From positions 11,554,501 to 11,618,500 of the forward strand of contig CM065321.1 in NCBI GenBank assembly GCA_033032175.1: a DNA stretch of 64,000 bases, in the 5' to 3' direction. Numbering within the stretch: the first letter of the stretch is position 1; the number at the start of each line of letters is the position of its first letter. Made by a program: the position numbers and the translations under genes. Below, piece by piece: positions 1-10,391 of this stretch. A model generated the notes under the pieces. It searched no databases. It saw only the letters and a list, made by a program, of their open reading frames with translations, and was not told the origin of the DNA. Source of the stretch: Saturnia japonica (Eukaryota > Arthropoda > Insecta > Lepidoptera > Saturniidae).

Positions 1-351
1 GATTTATCACTCTGTTTAGGTTTGATATTCTTGTTTGTGCTCTCATCAGAGATAGCACGAAGGATACTGTCAGCCGCCGAGCTCTGCTCTTAAATCAACA
101 TTTATAACAATACCATCAAGACATAAGCGGGCAAATTTACAGAGAAAATACGTGCGCGCCTTTATTCACAAATTAAATACATAATATTTCTGTATATTGT
201 ATTTTATACATATAATTAAAATACTTATTCACTTAAAGAATTTTCTTATTGAATATCCTATTCTTAACAGTTTCAGAAATATGCTTGAAAATTTACTAAT
301 GATATTCTAAATTTGTTGTGTGATAAATTACATAAAGGACATCAGGCAAAT

Positions 352-645
352 CTGGTCTAAAAAAATGCGCGATCAGATCTAGGATTATTTCCAACAGCTA
401 GCTCATATAAAGAGCTATAAAAATATTTTCGTTAATCCTGTAACTGCATTTTTGAGTAGTTACTAATTGTTTTCCTATCTAAAATTAATTACCTAACGTA
501 GCAACTCGGAGTAATGTAGGTAATGTGGTTTACTCAGAAAATGCAGTTACAGGGTTAAGTGCAAAATATTTTTGAGGTCTTTATATAACTTAGCTATTGG
601 AAATAATCCTGGGTCTGACTCTGACCACTCAACATATTTTTGGAC
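352..645. repeat. long foldback (inverted repeat with small loop)
   Basis: The arm at about 352-453 (with aggattatttccaacagcta and cctgtaactgcatttt) is repeated in reverse complement at about 537-645 with mismatches. The spacer also contains shorter inverted pieces, such as attaccta against taggtaat. The whole is therefore an imperfect palindrome of roughly 290 bases. It could be a foldback MITE or a transcribed hairpin. No coding potential. Confidence 0.7.
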
Positions 646-1164
646 CAACAATGTACGGAAAATGTCTGATGTCTTTAATAAATAATTTTGGAGTAATAAA
701 GACTGCACATCGATGTGCTTTTTAATGGTGTTATATCTTTTTTTGGATGTATAGGATACAAAACCATTATAATAAAGCATTAACAACCTTTACAAGGTTT
801 TAAGCAAATGAATTATTATCAGAGCTTTTCTTTAGCAATTAATTTGGAAACTAAAGAAGTTTTAAAATAGGGCTGGATTCACTCAGTTAAGTTAGTAGTG
901 AACTAAATATAGGTAATAATATATTCCGTTTGTATGAACTTTACGAATACTCAACAGGTACTCGTACACCCATATAGTAACTGGTAGACTTACTTCTTGT
1001 AAGAATTGCCAATTATTGCAATCCGGTTATTTTCCTTTATGTCTGTTTACCCCCTGTTTTTATTTAAATGAAAAATATATTATGATGATTTATTTAATCA
1101 ATAATTTAATAAATAAAAAAAACTGGCAAGCTGTAGGCAAGTACGGGAAGTGAAAACAATGGTA

Positions 1165-1320
1165 GGCTACACGGGTGCGTTGGCGGCGCAATGTTTGTCC
1201 CCAAGCCCGGTGAAGCTGTCAAAGTCTCTAATGGCTCTCGTGCCCTTAGAGCTGTCAGTATAGTCGGATAAAAAAAAAGAGTTCGGTGTTTGTCGGATAA
1301 AGTTAACATGGGTGAAACGG
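1165..1320 (+). repeat. Helitron 3' fragment interrupted by a LINE tail
   Basis: gggtgcgttggcggcgcaat (1173-1192) and gtcggataaagttaacatgg (1292-1311) match in order the reverse complement of 61350-61300, the 3' region of the Helitron at 61284-61917. Here the match is split by an inserted 87-base LINE tail. Confidence 0.65.
1200..1286 (+). mobile_element. short LINE 3' tail insertion with TSD
   Basis: A degenerate copy of the LINE tail seen at 5750-5836: cccaagcccggtgaagctgt, then a diverged middle, then gtcggataaaaaaaaa. It is flanked by the 8-base duplication tgtttgtc (1192-1199 and 1287-1294), as left by target-primed reverse transcription. Non-coding and severely 5'-truncated. Confidence 0.7.
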
Positions 1321-2340
1321 TGAGCACTATTAGTGAAATAAAACTGATAAAAACTTTATAGTGGAATAATAGTACGATAGCGTCATCTGAAGATTTATCG
1401 TTTGGTTCCGTGTGTCAGTGATTTTTATATTTTATCATTTAATTATGATATAAAATTTAATTTAATAAAAGAAATAGTTCTACAGTTTTATGTTCGATAC
1501 TGAGATTTATATATTGGCTCAGATATATTTACATATACATAGGATTCAATGACAAAGTAAGATAAAATAAATATGTTATGTACACATCTTTAAGTTTTCG
1601 TTTATTGGCAAATAACATTTAACCTTTTTTGTATATTTTTGATCAGGCTTATCAGCCTATCAGAGTTCGAAGATTCGAACGGATAAAAATCAGCGTAAAA
1701 TAATCTTGAAAATGAAAACAAATCTATTTAAAAACCTGATTCACCCTAGAGTGAATCAAAAGTAAATTTTATTATAGCTATGATACATTTATTACTCAAA
1801 TGTACCGTTACTATAATAAACTTGTAATGCGTAAATACTTTGTGAAGTTTGTTTCTAAAATTTCTCCCACCATATTATTCAATAAAGGGAATATAAATAA
1901 ATGTATGTATATATAACAGAATTCAGACTACGGAAAATTAAGAAATTTAATAGGTTTTTAAATGGTTGGTTTGTATTTTAATTTATGTGGTTTTCTGTTA
2001 TGAATATTCAATACTCTACGTTTGCTATATCACCCGTTTAATATGTAATAAACAGAACACATTACTTATATTAGTTCACTTGAAAAAAATAGGTCGGTAA
2101 TGTCCACAGTCACCTTTGATAAAATTGATTAAAACTAAAACTACTTTTAGTTAACATGAAGTCATCTCAACTTACGCTTCTCGGTTTACCCAAATTGGGA
2201 AGTTTTAAAACGTTTTCTTACAAAATAATAATGTTTTTAAGTTTACACGTTAAGCACAGTTATTATTGCGTAAAGACTGATATGTGACTAAAGCAGGTGT
2301 TAATCGATGAACAGTTGTGCGTCCGTGTGGAGGTCTAACA
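1321..2340. other. AT-rich intergenic DNA, no gene seen
   Basis: No supported open reading frame, RNA gene or clear repeat structure recognised. Confidence 0.5.
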
Positions 2341-2357
2341 GGCACGTTCGTGATTGA

Positions 2358-2560
2358 CTAATTATCAGGGTTCACTTACCGGTGTCGGTCTGATGTGCCT
2401 TCTGTACTTCGGTCGTGTGAGCGTTCTGCCACTGAAGTGGCTATGAACGATGCGAATTTGATGAGGTGAACTTAATACTACAGTAGTCGTCGCGAGGAAC
2501 ACTCTCGAAAGAGTGAGAGCGGGTGAACACGCCATTACCCCTATATATTATACGGTAGGC
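2358..2560 (-). promoter_or_regulatory. possible TATA promoter and non-coding first exon
   Basis: Reading minus: a TATA-like ataatatatagg at about 2555-2540, then roughly 30 bases on gttcacccgctctcactc and a GAGA-rich stem (ctctttcgagag). A GC-richer, non-coding stretch follows and ends at gacaccg followed by gtaagt at about 2379-2374, a strong 5' splice site. This would suit an untranslated first exon of a gene lying left of the window. It is inference only; no downstream exon is visible. Confidence 0.3.
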
Positions 2561-2807
2561 CTCGTCAAATCAACATCAACAATCTCATAGCAAATACTAC
2601 GTAAAATAGCTAAATACTGTTTGTTTACAGATTTCACAGTCTACACGGCAATAAAATGAAGTCGCACCTTTCCAACAATATTTTTTATACAAGAAATGTT
2701 TTATTAACTTGCAAATTGTACAATTTTTTAATGAATTTATTTGAGAGATTTTTGTAATTTCATATTTAAATAATTATTTGGATGTGTATAAATTTGTTTA
2801 CTAAATA

Positions 2808-3218
2808 CAGTGTAAACTCTTTAAAACGAAACTCAAGGGACTGAGCATTTTTTGTCGTTATAGAGAGTTATCGTTATATGGAGTGAACAAAAAAAAACAA
2901 ATTAACAAGAATTTTTAATATGTATGTCTTAGATAATAAATGCTTATAAATAATTGTTTACACATATAGTCTGATAACTTTGTCTGATGTTTTTTGCTAT
3001 GCCAGTACTTGTTTTGTATTATTTTATGTATTCTATTCATATCTAGATATGTGGTGGAATCGTCTTCCTACACATTTCTTCATAATAGAGAATGGCGTAT
3101 CGCTTTAAAGAGTATTTCAATATGTGGGTTTTTAACGCAAACCAACCAAGTTGGGCTCACTTCAACGTTATAGGGAGTTTATCGTTATAAAGGATAACGT
3201 TATAAAGAATTTACACTG
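2808..3218. mobile_element. pogo/Tigger-like TIR element (non-autonomous)
   Basis: Terminal inverted repeats begin CAGTGTAAACTCTTTAAAAC at the left and, reverse-complemented, CAGTGTAAATTCTTTATAAC at the right. A TA target duplication flanks the element (2806-2807 and 3219-3220). Internal sub-repeats such as cgttatagagagttatcgtt are typical of this superfamily. 411 bases with no transposase, so a MITE. Confidence 0.85.
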
Positions 3219-3359
3219 TAATTTAAAATTACTTTACCACTCATTTTAAAGTATATTTGTATCAATGATCTTTATCTGTATAATATAGTATTTTTTGCAT
3301 ATTATAGTATTGTTACGACCTGTATAAAAAGTGCATTTTCAAACACTACAGACGTATCT

Positions 3360-3900
3360 GGAATAGTCTAGAATACATTATGCAGACTTCGAGGATAATT
3401 CGTGGGTAAGGATTAAGCGTCCTGTCGTCGCTTTTTTTTTTTTTTTTTTAACTGACTACACTGTTAGCCTTAGGGGCCCTATCCAAAAACAGAGCCGCTG
3501 CGGCTTTTATAGCTTCACCGGACTTGGGCTGTCGTCGCGGAACACACGCACATTTAAATGTTATGGGTCCTGTTCGTTGAGCAAACAATCGATTTCTAAA
3601 ACTAACCTGCCTAGAAATTTCTACTTTTTTGTTATCGATATGTCAATCAATCAAGATCACTGTGGTTTTTCGTTGTCGGATATATAAGCGAGCAACATTT
3701 CGACTGGGTAGGTACAGGTCTGTTTTGAACATCCAAGAGAATACAAGAAGCAACAAAAGGAAGAAATCTATGAGAGGACTACAACCACAAAGTAGTGTAT
3801 AAACGCTTTCTCCGAAGTACGACTGCGAATGAGAACACCAGAAGAGTGAGTTTGTTAGTTCTACTTCTGTTATTTTGGTATGAATAAATTATTTTTTACC
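3360..3900 (+). repeat. LTR-like interspersed repeat, copy 1
   Basis: Contains aggactacaaccacaaagta and gagtgagtttgttagttcta followed by a ttattttgg/aataaa region. A diverged relative lies at 62806-62968. A tataagc box at about 3681 and the late aataaa suggest an LTR-like unit, but no tgt...aca ends were established. Split by the LINE tail at 3432-3528. Confidence 0.45.
3432..3528 (-). mobile_element. LINE 3' tail insertion with 10-base TSD
   Basis: Begins with poly-T (3432-3449, the poly-A tail of the minus strand), then taactgactacactgttagc, and ends at gcttcaccggacttggg. It is flanked by perfect ctgtcgtcgc at 3422-3431 and 3529-3538. This is the last about 80 bases of the LINE found at 4870-5836, inserted by target-primed reverse transcription. 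Confidence 0.88.
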
Positions 3901-4800
3901 ATTGTCACTCGAAAAAGTTCATTTTATTCATCGATAACAGTGAATAAAGCAGTCATTTTTTTACTCACAAGAGAATAAAATTTTTAAATTTAGAACAAGC
4001 ACGAATTATATAAACTATGTAGGTATTAACATTTGCATAAAGACGTGACAGAAAAATAAAAATCAGTTAAGGGTTTATTGCTATGTGTATGGTGATCGTG
4101 ATTTTTATTATCTTTATCTTTACTTTTTTTGTCTTTAATTTTTAATGTTCAATGTAATGTTAATTTTCTTTATAAAAACTTTGTGCCCGTATTTTCACGG
4201 CAATAAATGTATTTATTTTCTTTCTTCCTTCCTTCTTTCTTTCGTTCTCTCTTTCTTTCATTCTAACTGATCTCTAAGCGCGACAAACCTTCGCTGCTCT
4301 CGGGATCCAACTCAGTCCCGCGATTTAAATTCCCTGTTTTTTCACTTGTTGTGTAATCTACTATTATTGTAAACGGCATTTTATTACCCAAGGGTATAAT
4401 AGTATTATTGATGATAATCGATTAATTTTACAGATATATAAGTACATATTAAGAATAGTACCTAATTAGGAACAATATTAGGTATATATCAATATATAAA
4501 ATGATGTACAATTTAATTGTAAACAAAAATACATTACCTCTTTAACATTATTTGAACAACTTTACTCATATAAATCTTATGATACAGCAATACTTATAAA
4601 AGATAATATTTTATATTATTACTAAGAAATAGTCTTAATACTTGTTGTAACGAATTTAAGTCATTTTTACAAACTCGTGCCATCCTACTCTACTTCTATT
4701 ACCTGTACTCACTATTATTCTATATCTCTATAATTTCGTTTATTTGTGTATAGTGTTCTACCATGTTATGTAATTTACCATATATGTTTTGATGTAATAT
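3901..4800. other. intergenic DNA with pyrimidine-rich tract, no gene seen
   Basis: AT-rich. A CTTT/CCTT-rich simple repeat lies at about 4217-4265. No coding feature supported. Confidence 0.5.
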
Positions 4801-4806
4801 TTCCAT

Positions 4807-4856
4807 AGAGCAACACGGGCCACCGGCCGGGCCGGTGGCGGACCGGAGGGGAGTAG
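4807..4856. repeat. GC-rich repeat piece shared with 6459-6510
   Basis: agagcaacacgggccaccgg followed by gaggggagt also occurs, in reverse complement, at about 6459-6505. The copy here carries an extra short palindrome (ccgggccgg). It may be an LTR or LINE edge; family not recognised. Confidence 0.5.
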
Positions 4857-4869
4857 CCATACGCAGGCG

Positions 4870-5306
4870 TTCCTCTCTGTCAAAGTGTAGGTCCACGCAG
4901 TCCTACGCGTCTAATAAAACTAGTTGCAACCGGACTGTTCACTTATGTTCGTATGGAAGATCTCCATAGAGATATGGACCTTCCTTCGATACATGCTTAT
5001 GCTAAACACCTTTCTCGCTCGTATTTCGACACCGCGTCGAACCACGCGAATTCACTAATCAAAGCGGCAGCTTCCTATGTTCCCGACCCCAATGCCTGCC
5101 GGAGTAGACGCCGGCCTCGCAACATCTTCACTGACCCGCTCGACCAAATCGAAACAGCAAACGCGTTCTATTCCACCGCCTCTCCAAACAGAGCGTGTCA
5201 CCGCCCACACCCGCGTAACCACCATTCTCTCCGCAGAGGACGGGCGGTCAACTTCGCTCCCGCACACCCGTCACGTCCACCCTCTCTAGCCGCAACCCAA
5301 GCCTAG
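4870..5306 (+). pseudogene. jockey-like LINE ORF2 C-terminus (5'-truncated)
   Basis: The reverse-transcriptase protein of jockey-clade non-LTR retrotransposons copies the element RNA into DNA; only its extreme C-terminus is present. The open frame through 4953 reads LVATGLFTYVRMEDLHRDMD, LPSIHAYAKHLSRSYFD, SYVPDPNACRSRRRPRNIF and TDPLDQIETANA. LHRDLxLP followed by YxPDP and RRRPKNVLTDP is the hallmark of the C-terminus of these ORF2 proteins. No catalytic RT (FADD) or endonuclease region precedes it; the upstream DNA is broken in all frames. Stop at about 5304-5306. The ATG at 4953 is internal, not a real start. Confidence 0.8.
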
Positions 5307-5836
5307 GTCCGTTCCTCGGTGTGAAGCCCTTGCGTTAGGCAGCCGCCCGCGCGATACAAGTGACACTATACGTGCAACACTTAGCTACCCACATACAACA
5401 TTACTCACGTATTTATTATTACACGTGCACACCACACAGGTACATAGGTTCTGTAAGGGACCTTTTTTTCTTTTTTTGCGCTAGTTAGACTTATGCGCTA
5501 GTTAGTGTAGAAAAACCATTCCGATTACTAAATACACATACGCATGGTCCACTCCTTCCTCCCAGGAGGAAGGGAACGTGCACATGAGTATATGTTAGTT
5601 AGTTCGAATTCTCATAGGATTAGGGAATTAGTTAGATCGCGACCTTTTCGCATTCGCGACGACCGCCCGAGCCGAGGTTCGGCCACTCTGGCACCCTCGT
5701 GCGGGTCGTCACAAACTTTCGCGGCTGAGTGCCCTAAGCGCTCGCCCCCAAGTCCGGTGAAGCTGTAAAAGCCGCAGCGGCACTGTTTTAGGATAGGGCC
5801 CCTAAGGCTAACAGTGTAGTCAGTTAAAAAAAAAAA
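5307..5836 (+). mobile_element. 3'UTR and poly-A tail of the jockey-like LINE
   Basis: Continues from the ORF2 stop to agtccggtgaagctgtaaaa, ggcccctaaggctaacagtg, tagtcagtt and a poly-A run (5825-5836). The last about 80 bases recur at 1200-1286, 3432-3528 (minus) and 22886-22979. 5517-5804 recurs almost unchanged at 54739-55021 inside an LTR element. tgtagaaaaaccatt at 5507 resembles the terminal LTR bases of that element in reverse complement. Confidence 0.75.
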
Positions 5837-6690
5837 AGAAATTCATATTTAAGTAATTTTAATTACGTTATTACTATTTACATCTTCAAGAACTCAAAAG
5901 AATTACAATAAAATTGTTGTATTACTTTGGATTTGTTTATCGACACAGAGCGCTCACCCTCATACAAAATGTGGATTAGTCGAAAGACTGATCCGATCCG
6001 AGTGTAGTTGTCGGGTTGTAGATAGATATCGATAAAAATGGCTTCGACAAATGAGTCTATACATTCAATACTTTTGATTTTTTTAATTTTTTTAACATTT
6101 ATTATGAGCTTTATAACTAGTTTTATGAGCTGATTATTATTAAAATTGCATTACTTAAGTTAAATAATTATAGTACAATACTTACGAGTATTAATATATT
6201 ATTATGTTAAAAATACTAAGTTCGAACTTCGACGATATTATTTGTTTATTTATTGCAGGTTTCCTAAAGATTCGAATCTAAAGGATATATGGAAAAACTA
6301 GCAATAAATAAAGTCTATATTATAATTTCCACTTGTTTACCTTATTTCCCTAACCGATTTTTCTGATTCATCGATAATATGTCAACTGTAGACAGTTGGC
6401 GAAGATATCCCCTCGCAAAAAACGACAGACAGTTTTGTATCGGGAAGAAACGCTATGTCCACTCCCCTCTGGTTCGCCGGTGGCCCGTGTTGCTCTAGTA
6501 ATATTTCACGTTTGGCGACATAATCAACGAATCATCAGCTATTCATTTTCATTCCTCATCAATCATTTCACGGAGTAAAATGGTAGATGATAATTGTATC
6601 GAATCGCAGACATCATCACGACTTTACTACAACATCTTGTAAGTAACATAGAAATTCTTGAAATAACGCAATTAAGTAAAAAATAGTAAA
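5837..6690. other. intergenic DNA, no gene seen
   Basis: AT-rich. 6459-6510 carries the reverse complement of the repeat piece at 4807-4856. A 60-codon frame at 6396-6578 runs through that repeat and is not supported as a gene. Confidence 0.5.
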
Positions 6691-7187
6691 TCTATACTAA
6701 TATTATAAAGCTGAAGAATTTGTTTGTTTGGTTGAATGCGATAATTTCAGGAACTACTCATTCGAATTAAAAAAATATGTTTGTGTTGTATAGCCCATTT
6801 ATTAAGAAAAGTTTATAGGCTATATAACATCACGCTACGAATAATAGGAGCGGAGCATCAATGAAAAGTATTGCTAAAAAGGGGGAAATTTATTCCTTTT
6901 GAGAGCTTTCATTGCGTGCGCTGCGTAAATGGTTAAAGTTATGCAACAATCATGTGTGATGGATTTATTTTCTTAATAAGCTCTAAAAAAAGTTCCGCGA
7001 GAGCATGTCAATTTTTTAGGGTTGTTGCAATATAACTTTTTTATAAAATTTGTTCTAAAATAATGCATTATTAGCGCATGTGTTTTGTGCCTAAAATGTA
7101 TTAAAGGTGCCTAAGAACCACTCTTACTAACCCTCTCTCTCTCTCTCTCTCTTATGTGACGCAGACGAAGTTGCGCGGATCAGCTAG
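6691..7187 (+). mobile_element. non-autonomous Helitron (Lepidoptera Lep1-like)
   Basis: Starts TCTATACTAATATTATAAAG and ends GGATCAGCTAG, inserted between A and T with no target duplication, as Helitrons do. Internal landmarks typical of the moth/butterfly family: gcccatttattaagaaaag, aataggagcggagc, gcgtgcgctgcgtaaa and gttccgcgagagcatgtca. A (CT)n tract lies near 7133-7152. No Rep/helicase coding. Confidence 0.9.
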
Positions 7188-8945
7188 TTTGTATAAAAAA
7201 CTACAAGAAAAGCGTTGCAGTGTTGTAGAAATAGCATCAATCGTATGAAATAAATACCAGTTTTAACTACAGGTCTAGTCTCTGCTAAAGGCAAAGAATA
7301 TTAAGTCTAAAATACCTTTTCAGGAAAACCCTGTCCTTAGAGTATCTTGCATGATAATATAGTAAGAAACGGACAGATAAAAAGACATAATTTTTTTGAA
7401 ACAATATGAATGCAATAAAATGCCAAATCGATTAACTTCATAAAATAAATAGTTGAGAAAAATTAGAAAGTAGTAAGTATATTTCATTTTTTTTTTTGTA
7501 TAATTGCAAACTTGTAAAATGATGTAGACTGTAATATATTATCCGAGAAATAAAATTTATTTTGAATAAATGTATGGGAGAATAGGAGCTAGCGAGTAAT
7601 GGGAGCTACTACAGTTTACATACACAGCAGCGTATAAATCGCACTGAAATGACACTAACGGTTTCAGGAACCTTCGGTTACCCAACATAATTGTCGCTGG
7701 GCAGCTGACTACCACGCGTATGGCTGTGAAGAGAAATGTTACTTTTGCGAGTCATCGTTAAAAATTTTTTTTTTTTATTGTAGCCAAATTAAGTGACTAC
7801 TATATCTTTTATCATTCAGTTGTGTTTTGTGTTTATCAAATGCCTTATTTCATTATTTTACGATAAAAGTTGAATACAGAAGATTTAGCAAAGTTTGCTT
7901 ACGTCAGTTTTATTCATTTTAAATGTTTAACATTCGGGTACATAATAGGAGCGCTTCTAGCTCCCATTATCCCTTTTCAAAACATAATTCTAATCTAATG
8001 GAATATATTTTACTATTACTAATATTCTAAACGTTTTAAGTCCTTATCCACAAATATTTAAATAGTCTGCAAAGACAAATCAAATTGAAGAACATTCAGA
8101 AGCTTTTACTAGTCTCTCCATGAAGAAAGGTTTAAGAAGGAGAGAGAAAAAAGGATAATAATTAAAATAGACCTAATAAACTAAACATAATATAATAAAA
8201 CTTAAAAATACACAGCTAAGGATTGAGACTAAAGAAGTAGGTAACTAGGAACTTATTCTTTGACTACACAACTGAAGCATCATCTATTGATGGAAATAAT
8301 ATGTATGATGATGATTCTGAATACTCAGATATTCCTTTTGAATCCATCGTACTAATATGCTGTATAACTCTGATTCATTTAAGCTCCTATTACGTGCTCC
8401 AAAGTAAGTTTAATTTTGTTTAATATTAAGTGATTGCTCTCATTACATATATGGAGGTTTTTTGAGTCTCATTACCCGATGTGTGGGGTAATGCGAACGA
8501 AATTAATATTTATGAAAAAAATATTTTCACTAATAAAGTGTTGTTTTGAAATTTTGTGTTATCCATCACTGAAATAGAAATGATTACAAAATCAACTTGT
8601 GTTTTTTACTTTCCTTACATGACTCTAATTCCCCCACTCTCCTCTATCTAATTCTACTGTTTTATGGAGTCAATAAAGTGTTTTGACATTATGCAGATTT
8701 GCCAAGTAGCACTAATGTATTTTTCAATTAAAACCTAATGTACTTTCGGGAACTGCTGTCTATTTATATTAGGTATAAACGTAGTTTGTAATTATAAACG
8801 AAACACGTGACTTCCGCGACTTTTTAATTAAACGCGTGACCAAGTATGCAGTCATTACTACACGGATATGTATATTATATGAACAATATTTATAAAACGA
8901 AATATATCATACTTTACGTCATACATCTTACTATTTTTCACTAGT
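7188..8945. other. intergenic DNA, no gene seen
   Basis: AT-rich; no supported frame longer than background. ataggagctagcgagtaatg (7572-7591) and cataataggagcgcttctag (7941-7960) share the GGAGC/AGCTCC theme, but no clear repeat unit was found. Confidence 0.45.
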
Positions 8946-9042
8946 CAGATAAATTTATTTGAGGAATAATTTTGACGTTCTGACGGATAATGTATGGAAA
9001 TCCTGTCAAACTTTAAAATAATACCTCAAATAAAGTTATCTG
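8946..9042. mobile_element. 97-base hairpin MITE
   Basis: CAGATAAATTTATTTGAGGA at the left is matched in reverse complement by CAGATAACTTTATTTGAGGT at the right. The match continues as AATAATTTTGA against ATTATTTTAAA, so nearly the whole element folds into one stem. Non-coding. Confidence 0.8.
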
Positions 9043-9369
9043 TTGATCGAAAAATCGCCCTTTAAGTAATAGTATTTAACATTGTAACTTTTACTTCAAA
9101 CTTAGATAAACATTCAAAAGACTAATTGTTATAATGTATTATCTTGTATCTACACATAATGCATCATAATATTTACACGGTAAGCTATTGATTTCCTGCA
9201 CCTATAAGTAATCTAAACAAATAAATAAAATTCAATTCAATTTTTTGTCTGTTTAAAAGGTTGTTCTCACTTCCTTTACTTGCCTAAAATTTGCCAGATT
9301 TATTTACGTTCATGTTAACTCCTTAGGGTTGTGATCTGAAGTTATATTAGCCTTCCTTAATAAAAAAGA

Positions 9370-9720
9370 TTTTTTTTAAATAAAAAATAAAACCAACTTC
9401 AATGAGTTTGAAGAGTTCCCTGATATCATCGAAGTCGAAGGTTCAATGTCGATGAAATTAAAATGAAACTAGCCATGAGTTATCCGCTTTCCAACGAAAA
9501 AAGAATTATCTAAATCGTTTCATAAACAAAAAACTTATGGCTGAACATCCATAAAAAAGAAAAATGGGGCATTCGAATTGCGTACCTTCCCCTTTTTTGA
9601 AGTAGGTTAAAAAGCTCATAGATGTAAAAAACTATAAAGTGCAAGAGGAATATTTAAAATCTGACTAGTCGTTCCAGAAATTTAGCTCGTTCAAATAAAC
9701 TCTTGAGCTTTATAATATTA
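9370..9720 (-). mobile_element. degenerate Helitron, 5' end cut by a TIR element
   Basis: On the minus strand the 5' start is recognisable as TAATATTATAAAGCTCAAGA, close to the Lep1-type start. Inside lie tctggaacgactagtcaga-type text and the gaaggggaaggtacgcaatt block common in moth repeats. The missing first bases continue past the inserted element at 10388-10391. The 3' CTAG end was not located with confidence. Confidence 0.6.
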
Positions 9721-10381
9721 TAGCTGCGGCATGCTATGATGGCCGCTTTGACGTTTGTCCACTCTTGAAGTTTTGTATAAATTAATAACGTTCTACGTTT
9801 TATGTTGCAAGTCGCTGTTTTTATTTTCAACAATGATGTGCAGTTATGACTAAAAAATTTAATGTATAATTTTATTACACATCATTAATTTATTACACTG
9901 ATTTCTAAACCATATATATTATGGTCCAACTAATATAATATGGTCCTGCAAAAAAATCTTTTTACGTTTTTACTATCAAAAAACAGCGTCATTTCACATA
10001 ATCTCTAATGGACCACACAACTCGGCATATAAGTTTTAGAAAATTCGAAATTGAAAAAAATGTAATCTAATACGATCGTCAAATATAAGATCGCTGGCCA
10101 GCACGTCTACTGCCTCCGGTAAACTATTGTCCATGCTCAATAAAAAACAAAACAGTTTCGAATTGACGTTGCTTCGAAAAGATTAAAACTGTAAGTGCAC
10201 TGCGATTGTGATATAGTCCTCGCTTTGGATTTCGGATATTGATAATGCATTATTGTTGACCCTTGCTTGTTAATTTGAACTCGGTTTATTCCTTTTGTTG
10301 TATATTTCGTCGATATGGCCGAACGATATTTCACGTCACAATTGTAATATGTCAAAACGGCCATCATAGCGTGCCGCTATT
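9721..10381. mobile_element. TIR DNA transposon inserted into the Helitron end
   Basis: Left end TAGCTGCGGCATGCTATGAT then GGCCGCTTTGAC; right end, reverse-complemented, AATAGCGGCACGCTATGATG then GCCGTTTTGAC. ATATTA flanks both sides (9715-9720 and 10382-10387), a likely target duplication. 661 bases with no supported transposase. Confidence 0.7.
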
Positions 10382-10391
10382 ATATTATAGA

